Below, one piece after another: positions 54,355-63,009 of a stretch of DNA of 64,000 nucleotides (within the stretch, counting starts at the first letter, position 1; the number at the start of each line of letters is the position of its first letter). Below the pieces are notes generated by a model. It worked only from the letters and a program-made list of their open reading frames with translations, searched no databases and was not told where the DNA came from. Source of the DNA: an uncultured Candidatus Pelagibacter sp. (GTDB lineage Bacteria; Pseudomonadota; Alphaproteobacteria; Pelagibacterales; Pelagibacteraceae); NCBI GenBank assembly GCA_913030805.1, contig CAJWDL010000005.1:1-64000 (forward strand), read 5' to 3'. The position numbers and the translations under genes are program-made.

Positions 54355-55089
54355 TTACTTTTTAGTTTTATTTTCCTTTTTATCTTCAGCTACTTTTTTA
54401 CTTTGATCTTTTTCCTTAGCATCTTGATCTTTTCCTTCTTCAGTCGGTTTTTCAGCACCATCAGGAGGAGTATCTGCAGTAGTCCCATCCTCTGTTGCAG
54501 TTTCTTCAGCAGGTTTTTCAGGTTCGACAACAACAGTGGGCGAGGCAACTGTTGCAACCACAAAATCTCTTCCTTGAATAGTTGGCACAACATTTTCTGG
54601 AAGCTTTATTGAAGAAATTTTTATACTTGTGCCGATTTCGGTATTGTCCAAATCTACCACAAGTTCAGACGGAATATTTTCAGCAGGACATTTCAACTCA
54701 ATTTTTCTTCTAACAATATTTAATACGCCTCCTTTTTTAAGACCAGGTGATTTTTCGCTGTTGACAAATTTTACGGGTATTTCCAAAACTAATTTAGCGC
54801 CTTCAATAATTCTTATAAAATCAATATGAATAGGTTCATCGGACAAAGGATCAAATGAAATATCTCTTGGTATAACTTTTTCTTTTTTGCCATCAATCTC
54901 TAAATTTAATATAGCCGAAAAAAAATTTTCCAAATTAATTAAATTTTTGATTGAATTTTTACTTAAACTAATTTTTTTATTTTCTTCACTTCCACCATAT
55001 AAAATTCCTGGAATAAATTTATCTAATCGAAGCCTATTTATATCTCCCGAGGTTTTGGTCTCTCTTTTTTTTGCATTTAAAGTTATCAT
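54355..55089 (-). CDS. rplY: 50S ribosomal protein L25 (Ctc/TL5 type) with long acidic tail
   Basis: L25 binds 5S rRNA. The 244-residue protein has the N-terminal L25 domain (KFIPGILYGGSEENKK near residue 23, then FDPLSDEPIHIDFIRI near residue 78) and a C-terminal beta domain to about residue 185. The last 60 residues are low-complexity Pro, Glu, Thr and Lys, likely disordered. Such tails occur in several alphaproteobacterial L25 proteins and vary in length. It lies between prs and pth. Confidence 0.93.
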   Translation of the reverse strand: MITLNAKKRETKTSGDINRLRLDKFIPGILYGGSEENKKISLSKNSIKNLINLENFFSAILNLEIDGKKEKVIPRDISFDPLSDEPIHIDFIRIIEGAKLVLEIPVKFVNSEKSPGLKKGGVLNIVRRKIELKCPAENIPSELVVDLDNTEIGTSIKISSIKLPENVVPTIQGRDFVVATVASPTVVVEPEKPAEETATEDGTTADTPPDGAEKPTEEGKDQDAKEKDQSKKVAEDKKENKTKK

Positions 55090-55148
55090 ACTAAATTCTA
55101 TTTTAAAGAAACGTTTTTTAACTTATCAATAGAAATAAAACAAGAAAA

Positions 55149-56081
55149 TTATTTAAATAGACTTGAAACAGAAGTTGAATTTGAAATACGTTTTATTGCT
55201 TCGGCCATTATAGAAGAGATTGATACAACTTGAATTTTACTGCTCTTTTTTAATTTCTTTGAATTGTCAATTGAGTCAGTGGTTACCAATTTCTTTACCT
55301 GAGATTTTTTAATTTTATCAATTGCATTGCCACTTAAAACAGCATGAGTAATATAAGCGTAAACATCTTCGGCACCTTTATCTTTAAGAGCCTTGGCAGC
55401 ATTAACAATAGTGCCTCCAGAGTCTATTATATCATCAACTATTATACATGTTTTACCTCTAACATGACCAACAACATTCATAACTTCAGATTTACCGGGC
55501 TCGGGTCTTCTTTTATCTACAATAGCTATACTTGAATTAACTCTTCTTCCCAAAGCTCTTGCTCTTTCAACTCCACCAACATCTGGTGAAACACAAATTA
55601 AATTTTTTGTGTTAATATTTTTTTTTATGTCTCTTGCAAATATAGGTGTGGAAAATAAGTTATCTACCGGAATATCAAAAAAACCCTGAATTTGACCAGC
55701 ATGCAAATCGAGAGTTAGTACTCTATTTGCTCCGGCATTTGTGATCAAATTTGAAACTAACTTTGCAGATATTGCTGTTCTTGGCACTACCTTTCTATCT
55801 TGTCTTGCATAACCAAAATAAGGGATAACCGCAGTAATATTTTTCGCGGAAGATCTTCTTAAAGCATCTATACAAACAAGTAGCTCCATCAAATTATCAT
55901 TGGCTGGATTAGAAGAAGATTGAACAACAAAAATACTATTTCCTCTAATATTTTCGTTAATCTCAACATATATTTCACCATCAGCAAATCTAATGATATT
56001 GGTGTTAACAAGCTTAACTTTAAGAAGTTTTGCAATTTCCTTACTAAGCTTTACGTTACTATTGCCTGAGAGAACCTTCAT
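55149..56081 (-). CDS. prs: Ribose-phosphate pyrophosphokinase
   Basis: Prs makes PRPP for nucleotide, histidine and NAD synthesis. The 310-residue protein has [16 protein letters not shown] near residue 32, [11 protein letters not shown] near residue 92, the flexible-loop [18 protein letters not shown] near residue 126, and the PRPP-binding [19 protein letters not shown] near residue 212. It starts 57 nt after pgeF and 59 nt before rplY. Confidence 0.97.
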   Translation of the reverse strand: MKVLSGNSNVKLSKEIAKLLKVKLVNTNIIRFADGEIYVEINENIRGNSIFVVQSSSNPANDNLMELLVCIDALRRSSAKNITAVIPYFGYARQDRKVVPRTAISAKLVSNLITNAGANRVLTLDLHAGQIQGFFDIPVDNLFSTPIFARDIKKNINTKNLICVSPDVGGVERARALGRRVNSSIAIVDKRRPEPGKSEVMNVVGHVRGKTCIIVDDIIDSGGTIVNAAKALKDKGAEDVYAYITHAVLSGNAIDKIKKSQVKKLVTTDSIDNSKKLKKSSKIQVVSISSIMAEAIKRISNSTSVSSLFK

Positions 56082-56138
56082 GTAATAATTACTTATACAT
56101 TTTTAAAAGATCTTTTTAAACCATTTTATAGCTATTGA

Positions 56139-56900
56139 TTAAGTCATGATTATGACAGAAATACATCTTCCATAGTCTTTATCATCATTTTTTTTTGATC
56201 TTCTATAACTGAAAAAGTTTTCTTTATTTGAAAAAGTATCCATTTCAATATGATCGATATTATTAATACCAAGTCTAATTAATTTTGTACTGATATAACT
56301 TCTTATATTAAATAAATATTTTTTATCGTTTAAAACAATAAAAAATTGTTGATTATTTTTATTTTGATTAATAAATTTTTTGTAAAAATCATGACCAACT
56401 TCATAATGGTGATGATTTATACAAGGACCGATTGCAGTCACCAAATCTCTTGTGTTGGAGTTTAGTTCTAGAAATTTATCTACAGTATTTTCAATAATTC
56501 CATTTAATGCACCTTTCCATCCTGCGTGCACACATCCAACATTTTTTTTTTTGGGATCGTAAAATAATATCGGTACACAATCGGCAGTAAGCACACTTAT
56601 ACCGACATTTTTAAGCGTTGTAACAATAGCGTCTCCAATTGTTTTATTTTTTATATCTTCCTGGTTGTTAAAACATACAACTTTATTGCCATGGTTCTGA
56701 TTTAAAACAACAATTGGTTTTTTTTCACAATTTAATTTTTTACTTACAATATTTATATTTTGAATTACATTTTCTTTATTATCTTTGGAATTTATACCGC
56801 AGTTCAAACTATTGTAAATTCCTTTGGAAACACCATTTTTTCTTGAAAAAAAACAATGTTTTAAATTTGAAATATTTTTCAGCCGTTTAGAAAAAAACAT
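56139..56900 (-). CDS. pgeF: Peptidoglycan editing factor / purine nucleoside phosphorylase (YfiH family)
   Basis: The 253-residue protein of the multicopper-polyphenol-oxidase-like family has the family motifs LNQNHGNKVVCF near residue 61, VLTADCVPILFYDP near residue 98, VHAGWKGALNGI near residue 117, and the C-terminal NKENFFSYRR near residue 222. Members have been shown to act on purine nucleosides and to edit peptidoglycan precursors; which applies here is open. It directly abuts the upstream midA-like gene (1-nt overlap). Confidence 0.88.
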   Translation of the reverse strand: MFFSKRLKNISNLKHCFFSRKNGVSKGIYNSLNCGINSKDNKENVIQNINIVSKKLNCEKKPIVVLNQNHGNKVVCFNNQEDIKNKTIGDAIVTTLKNVGISVLTADCVPILFYDPKKKNVGCVHAGWKGALNGIIENTVDKFLELNSNTRDLVTAIGPCINHHHYEVGHDFYKKFINQNKNNQQFFIVLNDKKYLFNIRSYISTKLIRLGINNIDHIEMDTFSNKENFFSYRRSKKNDDKDYGRCISVIIMT

Positions 56901-57964
56901 TATTTAAAACCTAGATTAAACTTCACTCCTTTTTTATTAAAAAATATTACTTTAAATATTTTTCCCATTTCACCTCGACTCATTAATCTTTTTAGCCTAT
57001 AATAAACATCAGCTTTCACATTGAAGTTAGCATTTTTAGTCAACATATTTGCTCTGTGAATTATTCCCATTTTTTGTAGAAATATTCCTTGTTCTGTAAT
57101 TCCTTCAAGATGAAGATCAAGGTTTCTTATTATTTTTGAAAATAAATTAAAATTAATATGATGAGTTATATCTGAGTTTCCAACGTTTAAAAGAATCTTT
57201 GAATAGTTATGTTTTTTTACCGATTGTAGCGAATCTGACATCTTAATTTTCTTATAGCCATAATCAAAGCAAATCATTCCTCCGTCGTGTTTCTTAATTA
57301 TTTTTGAGATTGATGTTAAGTATTTTATTGCTTCAATTGGAAATTCGATAAATTTTTGTTTTTTTGCTAAACTTAGTCGAGCAAAATGTTTTATATTATT
57401 TAGATTAGCTTTTTTATAATAAAAAATAAGTTTTTCATCATTAATACATTTTACAAATCTTTCATGCCAAATTTTCTTTTTTAATACAAATTGCTTAATC
57501 GGAAGTGCATCAAAAAACTCATTTGCAATAAATATTGTTGGTCCATTTTTAATTTCTTCAATACTTTTTATCCACCTAACTTTTTTAGAAGTAATTTTTT
57601 TTTCTTGTATTTTCCTGAGAAATTTACTTTTTTCTAAAAGCTTTATTTTAAGAGCGTTGTTAAATATTTTGAATCTTGAAAAAACCTTAATTAAAGTCAA
57701 GCAGAGCGAACCTTCACCGGGACCAAGTTCAACTATGTTAATATTTTTGGGTTTTTTAAGTTTTTCCCAAAAAGCGATACACCATATAGCAACCATTTCA
57801 CCAAAAAGTTCTGAAATTAATGGGGCAGTTATAAAGTCGCCCTTAGCGCCTATTGGATTTTTTTTTGAATAATAACCATATTTTTTATTGTAGAGCGCCC
57901 TGTCTATAAAAATGTTTAGAGGTAAACTTTTTTTATCTTTAAAAATTTGTGGAATAACATTCAT
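56900..57964 (-). CDS. SAM-dependent methyltransferase, MidA/NDUFAF7 family
   Basis: The 354-residue protein has the family start region YNKKYGYYSKKNPIGAKGDFIT near residue 25, the SAM motif NIVELGPGEGSLCLTLI near residue 75, FIANEFFDALPIKQF near residue 130, and CFDYGYKK near residue 232. The mitochondrial homologue NDUFAF7 methylates an arginine of a complex I subunit during assembly. A similar role for bacterial complex I is plausible. It lies between lgt (4-nt overlap) and pgeF, as in many alphaproteobacteria. Confidence 0.9.
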   Translation of the reverse strand: MNVIPQIFKDKKSLPLNIFIDRALYNKKYGYYSKKNPIGAKGDFITAPLISELFGEMVAIWCIAFWEKLKKPKNINIVELGPGEGSLCLTLIKVFSRFKIFNNALKIKLLEKSKFLRKIQEKKITSKKVRWIKSIEEIKNGPTIFIANEFFDALPIKQFVLKKKIWHERFVKCINDEKLIFYYKKANLNNIKHFARLSLAKKQKFIEFPIEAIKYLTSISKIIKKHDGGMICFDYGYKKIKMSDSLQSVKKHNYSKILLNVGNSDITHHINFNLFSKIIRNLDLHLEGITEQGIFLQKMGIIHRANMLTKNANFNVKADVYYRLKRLMSRGEMGKIFKVIFFNKKGVKFNLGFK

Positions 57965-58749
57965 TTTATTTTATAATAAATCACAACTCCAAAAAGAATC
58001 GTAATTAAGCTTAATAACTGTCCCATTGTTAAAAAATAAATTAAATAGCCCAATTGTTCATCGGGTTCTCTAAAAGTTTCAGAAAAAAATCTAAAAACTG
58101 AGTAGAAGAATAAAAAATAAATTGATATTAATCCCTGTTTAAAAATTAATTTTCTTCTAAAAGCTAAAAAATTTAATATAATAAATAGTAATAATCCCTC
58201 TGATATTGCCTCGTATATTTGAGAAGGATGTCTAGCAAAAGTTTCCGCATTTGGAAATATTACACCCCATGGCAAATCAGTTGCTTTGCCATACAGTTCT
58301 CCATTGATAAAATTTGCAATTCTACCCAAAAATAATCCAATTGGCGTGACACATGAAATAATATCTAGATAAATGAAAGTATATATTTTTCTTATTTTTG
58401 AAAAAATAATTGTTGCTATAATAATACCTATCAATCCTCCATGAAATGACATTCCGCCATTCCAAACATAAAAAATTTCATGTAGATTTTTTATATAATA
58501 ATCGAAATTATAAATTAAAACATAACCCAACCTTCCACCCAATATGATTCCAATAACCAAATATGGGATGAAGTCGTCAAAATCTTTAATATTTAAATAA
58601 TTTAAACTACTATTGGTTTTTAAGTGTTTAATTATTTTTTTAGCATATATCCATCCAGCTAAAATTCCAAAAATATAGGCCAAAGAGTACCACCTTACCT
58701 CAATGATATATAAATCAATTAGTACGGGATCAAAATTGTGAATGAACAT
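57961..58749 (-). CDS. lgt: Prolipoprotein diacylglyceryl transferase
   Basis: Lgt adds diacylglycerol to the lipobox cysteine of prolipoproteins at the inner membrane, before LspA acts. The 262-residue protein has about seven helices, the signature GLFLGRIANFINGELYGKAT near residue 137 with the essential arginine and asparagine, VWNGGMSFHGGLIG near residue 94, and the C-terminal FFSETFREPDEQLGY near residue 220. It begins the lgt-midA-pgeF group. Confidence 0.96.
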   Translation of the reverse strand: MFIHNFDPVLIDLYIIEVRWYSLAYIFGILAGWIYAKKIIKHLKTNSSLNYLNIKDFDDFIPYLVIGIILGGRLGYVLIYNFDYYIKNLHEIFYVWNGGMSFHGGLIGIIIATIIFSKIRKIYTFIYLDIISCVTPIGLFLGRIANFINGELYGKATDLPWGVIFPNAETFARHPSQIYEAISEGLLLFIILNFLAFRRKLIFKQGLISIYFLFFYSVFRFFSETFREPDEQLGYLIYFLTMGQLLSLITILFGVVIYYKIK

Positions 58750-58815
58750 TAGTAATTTATATAAAAAAATCTTTTGTTATTTTGCAATAAAATATATTAA
58801 ATTAAGGTAATATAT

Positions 58816-59061
58816 ATGTCCAAATCAAAAATATTAATGGATAGATTGGCTAAATTAATTGAAGAAGGCTTAATTACTTCAAAAGACATTGGTGAAGAAA
58901 TTAAAAACTCATTAAACTATAAAAAAGAAAGCATTATTAATAAATTTAATTTAGTGACCAGAGATGAATTTGAAGTACAAAAGGCTAGATTAGATAAAAT
59001 TCAAGAGGAATTTGGTAAACTTAAAAAAAGAAAAAAAATTAAGAAGGCAAAGAAATCTTAA
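58816..59061 (+). CDS. UbiK / BMFP accessory factor
   Basis: The 81-residue protein is a membrane-fusogenic BMFP-type coiled coil: LAKLIEEGLITSKDIGEEIK near residue 12, then LVTRDEFEVQKARLDKIQEE near residue 46 and a lysine-rich tail. In E. coli UbiK helps ubiquinone synthesis under aerobic conditions. The VTRDEFEVQ block is the conserved family core. It overlaps convergent envZ-like gene by 23 nt. Confidence 0.82.
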   Translation: MSKSKILMDRLAKLIEEGLITSKDIGEEIKNSLNYKKESIINKFNLVTRDEFEVQKARLDKIQEEFGKLKKRKKIKKAKKS

Positions 59062-60355
59062 CTCTCAGTCCTTTTTGTGGGCTTGTTTCAAGCAACATAT
59101 CGCCACCATGAGATCTAATAATATCATAAGAAATTGAAAGTCCTAATCCAACTCCAGATTTATTTTGGCTGCGGCTTTCATCCATTCGGTAAAAAGGTTT
59201 AAGAACGTTTTCTTTTTCATGTTCAGGGATACCTGGTCCATCATCATCAATAAAAATAACAACATTGTTCATTTTTTTTCTTAGAGTAACATTTATTTCT
59301 CTTCCAAATAATGCTGCATTGTTTAAAAGATTATTGATACAGCGTTTGATAGAATTAAACCTACCATTAAAAGTAACTTTATCATTTATTGATAAATTAA
59401 TTTTATTATGTTCATAACGTGAAGTTATTTCTTTAAGAAGCACATCAAACTCAAATGATTCTGTTTTTTCGTTTATTTGTGAACTTGCAAATTGAAGATA
59501 ATCATTAAGCATTTTTTCCATGTCATTAATATCATTAGCCATTTTTTTTGAAATTACTTTATCTTTAAGAAATGAAAGTTGTAATTTAAGTCTTGTTAAT
59601 GGTGTTCTTAGATCGTGGCTAATGCCAGATAACATTTCAGATCTCTGATTTAAATGTCTAGTAATTCTTTTTCGCATTCTATCAAATTCATGACCTGCCT
59701 GTCGTATTTCCAGGGCGCCCGAAGGTCTAAACTCTTCTATATAATTACCTTTTCCAAATCGCTTTGCTGCTTTCGCTAGATTTACAATCGGCCTTGTTTG
59801 ATTTCTAAGAAATAATATTGCAATCAAAATTAATAAAAATGCCGGCAGTGTAATCCATAAGGCAAAAATTCTAGTAGATGATGGAGCTATTCTTTCTTTT
59901 GGAAAAAAGATTTGTAAAACTCCATTGTTAAATTTTATTCTTAAATCAACAACTTCTTTGTAGGTGGTAGAATCAAACCAATATTCAATAAATTGAGATT
60001 TTAGCTCTCTCCTCAGCGTTCTATCCATTGGACTAAACCATCTCTCTCCCCTAATCTTTGGAAGGGACTCTTCTTCTAGAAATCTTACTGAAAAATTAAA
60101 ATTTTGATTATATAAGTCGGTTATTATTTCTTTATTTTCTTCATTTTCATTATTGTAGATATCTATAATAGTTACAATTTCACTAACTAATGATCTCGTC
60201 ATTCCTTTGTTAGCCTTAATCCAAATGCTATCAAAAAAAACTATGGTAATTGTTAACTGTAATAAAATTATTGGAGCCGCGACAATTATTAAAGATCTAT
60301 AAAATAATCTTTTTGGAAGAATTTCTTTTATAAATTTATTCAATCCATAAAACAT
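59039..60355 (-). CDS. Sensor histidine kinase (EnvZ-like)
   Basis: The 438-residue kinase has one membrane helix near residues 20-40, a periplasmic domain of about 120 residues, a second helix near 165-185, a HAMP segment, the phosphorylated His in SGISHDLRTPLTRLKLQLSF near residue 243, N box NNLLNNAALFG, and G boxes IDDDGPGIPEHE and GVGLGLSISYD. It overlaps its cognate regulator gene by 20 nt. The TPLTRLKLQL spelling is EnvZ-like. The signal sensed is unknown. Confidence 0.9.
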   Translation of the reverse strand: MFYGLNKFIKEILPKRLFYRSLIIVAAPIILLQLTITIVFFDSIWIKANKGMTRSLVSEIVTIIDIYNNENEENKEIITDLYNQNFNFSVRFLEEESLPKIRGERWFSPMDRTLRRELKSQFIEYWFDSTTYKEVVDLRIKFNNGVLQIFFPKERIAPSSTRIFALWITLPAFLLILIAILFLRNQTRPIVNLAKAAKRFGKGNYIEEFRPSGALEIRQAGHEFDRMRKRITRHLNQRSEMLSGISHDLRTPLTRLKLQLSFLKDKVISKKMANDINDMEKMLNDYLQFASSQINEKTESFEFDVLLKEITSRYEHNKINLSINDKVTFNGRFNSIKRCINNLLNNAALFGREINVTLRKKMNNVVIFIDDDGPGIPEHEKENVLKPFYRMDESRSQNKSGVGLGLSISYDIIRSHGGDMLLETSPQKGLRVKISLPS

Positions 60356-61013
60356 AGCCAGATCCCCTTATTGTTTGTAGATACTGAGGGTTCTTAGAAT
60401 CGGTTTCAACTTTTTGTCTCAGTCTTGTAATTATTACGTCTATAGATCTTTCTTTATTAATATTAATTAATTTACCTATTTTTTCCCTTGAAAAAATTTT
60501 ACCAGAAAATCTAATCATTTTTTCTAATATTAATTTTTCAGTGTTATTGATTTTATATTTATTGCCGTTTCTATTAATAGTGAGTTTACTTAAGTCAAGA
60601 ATTGAATTTCCAATTGATATTTTGTTTATGTTATTTATTTGTAAAGTTTTACTTAAAATATTTTTTATTCTTAAAAGTAACTCTTTTGGCTCAAAGGGTT
60701 TGCTCAAATAATCATCTGCGCCGAATTCTAACCCCATTACTCTTTCACTAGTTTCTCCCTTTGCTGTCAAAAGAATGATTGGTAGATCGATCTCTTTTTT
60801 TATTTCAGAAGTTAACTCTAGACCACTCTTTTTAGGCATCATTATGTCTAATACTATAATATCAAATTTAATTATTTCTATTTTATTTTTTGCATCAAAA
60901 GCATCCTTTGCTGTAGTGACTAAATATTTATTTTCTAAAAGATATTGTTTAACCAATTCTCTAATTCTATCGTCATCGTCAACTACCAGAATATGTGCCA
61001 AGTATTTATCCAT
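60336..61013 (-). CDS. OmpR-family response regulator
   Basis: The 225-residue protein has a receiver domain with the acidic pocket VDDDDRIREL near residue 12, phospho-acceptor Asp in IIVLDIMMPKKSG near residue 56, Thr in LLTAKGE and Lys in YLSKPFEP, then a winged-helix output domain ending VITRLRQKVE and TIRGSGYVL. It is the partner of the downstream EnvZ-like kinase and overlaps the marR gene by 8 nt. In Rhodobacter capsulatus a MarR/OmpR-type pair, petP-petR, affects petABC expression, so respiratory control is possible. Confidence 0.92.
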   Translation of the reverse strand: MDKYLAHILVVDDDDRIRELVKQYLLENKYLVTTAKDAFDAKNKIEIIKFDIIVLDIMMPKKSGLELTSEIKKEIDLPIILLTAKGETSERVMGLEFGADDYLSKPFEPKELLLRIKNILSKTLQINNINKISIGNSILDLSKLTINRNGNKYKINNTEKLILEKMIRFSGKIFSREKIGKLININKERSIDVIITRLRQKVETDSKNPQYLQTIRGSGYVLWIE

Positions 61014-61443
61014 TTATAATTTTTTCTAAAACTTCTTTAAATTTTATAACAGCTTCTGAATTTGAATTTTTTAAGGCATGATAAATTCTTTTTTTTTGTT
61101 CAATAAAAATTTCATTCGAAAGTTTTTTGCCACTCTCATTTAATAAAATATGTTTATGTCTTGAGTCAACCTCACTTTTTTTCGTAATTATTTTTTTATT
61201 TATAATTAAATCTTTTAAAACTCTATTTAAGCTTTGTTTGGTAATTTTTAATTTTCTTAGCAAACCAGAGACAGTTATCCCTTCATGCCTTTCTATCAAA
61301 TGAATAACTTTTTGATGAGCAATTCCAAAAGAGTGCTTCTTTAAAATTTTTTTAGGATCCGCAAAAGTTTCTCGATAAGCATAAAATAATTGTTCAATTA
61401 AATCTTTGATTTGTTCATCTTTTAAATATAAAAGTTCTTTCAT
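61006..61443 (-). CDS. MarR-family transcriptional regulator (PetP-like)
   Basis: The 145-residue winged-helix protein has the MarR core: HQKVIHLIERHEGITVSGL near residue 49, LKITKQSLNRVLKDLI near residue 66, and the wing KKSEVDSRHKHILL near residue 87. It heads the marR-ompR-envZ operon, a set kept in many alphaproteobacteria. The ligand is unknown. It is divergent from ilvE, with a 69-nt shared spacer. Confidence 0.88.
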   Translation of the reverse strand: MKELLYLKDEQIKDLIEQLFYAYRETFADPKKILKKHSFGIAHQKVIHLIERHEGITVSGLLRKLKITKQSLNRVLKDLIINKKIITKKSEVDSRHKHILLNESGKKLSNEIFIEQKKRIYHALKNSNSEAVIKFKEVLEKIING

Positions 61444-61460
61444 TTTATTGGTAAGTTATA

Positions 61461-61489
61461 TTGACATAATATATTAAGATAGATACTTT
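61461..61489 (+). promoter_or_regulatory. Likely ilvE promoter
   Basis: A perfect -35 TTGACA (61461-61466) is followed after 17 nt by TACTTT (61484-61489), a moderate -10; GATACT two bases upstream is an alternative with shorter spacing. The ilvE start codon is 24 nt further on. Confidence 0.4.
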
Positions 61490-61512
61490 TTTGAAGAAAA
61501 TTAATCTTAAAA

Positions 61513-62424
61513 ATGGATATAGATATAAATACAAAAGTGAACTTATTACCTTTCGATAAAAGATCTGGAAAGATATGGTTTAATGGAGAAAAAGTTGAAT
61601 GGAGAAATGCCAAGGTTCATATTTTGAATCATGGACTGCATTATGCAAGCTGTGTTTTTGAAGGTGAAAGAGTTTATGATGGCGAAATTTTTAAACTTGA
61701 AGAACATACAGAAAGACTATTTTATTCAGCCAGTAGAATGGAGATCAAGATTCCTTACAGTCAAAAAGAAATCAATCAAGCATGCAAAGAAATGGTATTA
61801 GTGCAAAAAGTGAAAAATGGATATGTGAGACCACTTGCATGGAGAGGCAGTGAAATGATGGCTATTTCTGCTCAAAAAAATACAATTCATGTAGCTATCG
61901 CAACTTGGGAGTGGGGATCATATTTTGATCCAGAGCTTAAATTAAAAGGTATAAAATTAAATATTTCTTCTTGGAGAAGGCCAAATCCAAATTCCGTACC
62001 TTGGGATACCAAATCATCAGGTTTATATATGATATGTACACTTTCCAAACACGAAGCTGAAAGCAAAGGTTTTGCCGATTCTCTTATGTTGGATCATGAA
62101 GATAATATCGCAGAATCAACAGGAGCAAATATTTTTTTCAAAAATGAAAAAAATGAAATTCATACACCAATACCAGATTCATTTTTGAATGGAATAACAA
62201 GAAGATGTGTAATTGACATAGCAAAATTAAAAGGAATAAAAATAATTGAAAGAAAAATTAAGCTAGATGAAATGTCCAATTTTTCAGGGTGTTTCTTAAC
62301 AGGAACGGCAGCAGAGGTTACTCCAGTATCTCAAATTGACAAATACAAATTTAACGTCTGCAATGTTATAAAAGATCTTTCCGAAAGTTATCAAGCTTTA
62401 GTTCAAAAGAAGACAGCAGCTTAA
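61513..62424 (+). CDS. ilvE: Branched-chain amino acid aminotransferase
   Basis: IlvE transaminates the keto acids of Leu, Ile and Val. The 303-residue fold-type IV PLP enzyme has ILNHGLHYASCVFEGERVYDG near residue 37, PLAWRG near residue 108, the PLP lysine in WDTKSSGLYM near residue 165, the ESTGANIFF phosphate region near residue 200, and GTAAEVTPV near residue 268. It is monocistronic and ends convergently with pgsA (4-nt overlap). Confidence 0.94.
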   Translation: MDIDINTKVNLLPFDKRSGKIWFNGEKVEWRNAKVHILNHGLHYASCVFEGERVYDGEIFKLEEHTERLFYSASRMEIKIPYSQKEINQACKEMVLVQKVKNGYVRPLAWRGSEMMAISAQKNTIHVAIATWEWGSYFDPELKLKGIKLNISSWRRPNPNSVPWDTKSSGLYMICTLSKHEAESKGFADSLMLDHEDNIAESTGANIFFKNEKNEIHTPIPDSFLNGITRRCVIDIAKLKGIKIIERKIKLDEMSNFSGCFLTGTAAEVTPVSQIDKYKFNVCNVIKDLSESYQALVQKKTAA

Positions 62425-63005
62425 TTTTTTTCATCTTCTGAAACAACATGTTCAATGCTCTTACGAACATAATCATAACCTGTATACAAAGTTAAAAATG
62501 CAGATAGCCATAGAAGAATTATTCCCACAGTCTGGGCATTATAATCTTCGAAATTTATAATTTTATTTCCAGTTTCACCAGTTAACAAAATTGCAATTGA
62601 AAACATTTGTATAAAGGTTTTGCCCCTTGCCAAGCTAGATACTGGAATTTTAACTTGTACATCTGCAAGGAATTCTCTTAATCCAGAAATTAAAATTTCC
62701 CTGGTTAGAATAATAATAGCGGCAATTACTTCATAATTTTGAATAGTCCCGTTCATAACAAGTAAAATTAATGCAGCCGATACAATTATCTTATCTGCAA
62801 TTGGATCTAATAATTCTCCTAATTTTGACTCCTCTTTGTATAATCTTGCCAACAATCCATCCAAGAAATCAGTAAAGCTTGCTAATATAAATAATAAAAA
62901 AGGAATTATTTCACCGTAAAAACCTGGAAGAAAAAAGGAGATTACGAAGAAAGGTACAATAATAATACGACCTATTGTTAGAATATTTGGTATTTTGATT
63001 TTCAT
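62421..63005 (-). CDS. pgsA: CDP-diacylglycerol-glycerol-3-phosphate 3-phosphatidyltransferase
   Basis: PgsA makes phosphatidylglycerophosphate, the precursor of phosphatidylglycerol and cardiolipin. The 194-residue membrane protein has about four helices and the CDP-alcohol phosphotransferase motif D-G-x2-A-R-x8-G-x3-D-x3-D in DFLDGLLARLYKEESKLGEL plus LDPIAD near residue 46. It lies 4 nt after uvrC, a frequent order in proteobacteria. Confidence 0.94.
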   Translation of the reverse strand: MKIKIPNILTIGRIIIVPFFVISFFLPGFYGEIIPFLLFILASFTDFLDGLLARLYKEESKLGELLDPIADKIIVSAALILLVMNGTIQNYEVIAAIIILTREILISGLREFLADVQVKIPVSSLARGKTFIQMFSIAILLTGETGNKIINFEDYNAQTVGIILLWLSAFLTLYTGYDYVRKSIEHVVSEDEKN

Positions 63006-63009
63006 AATG

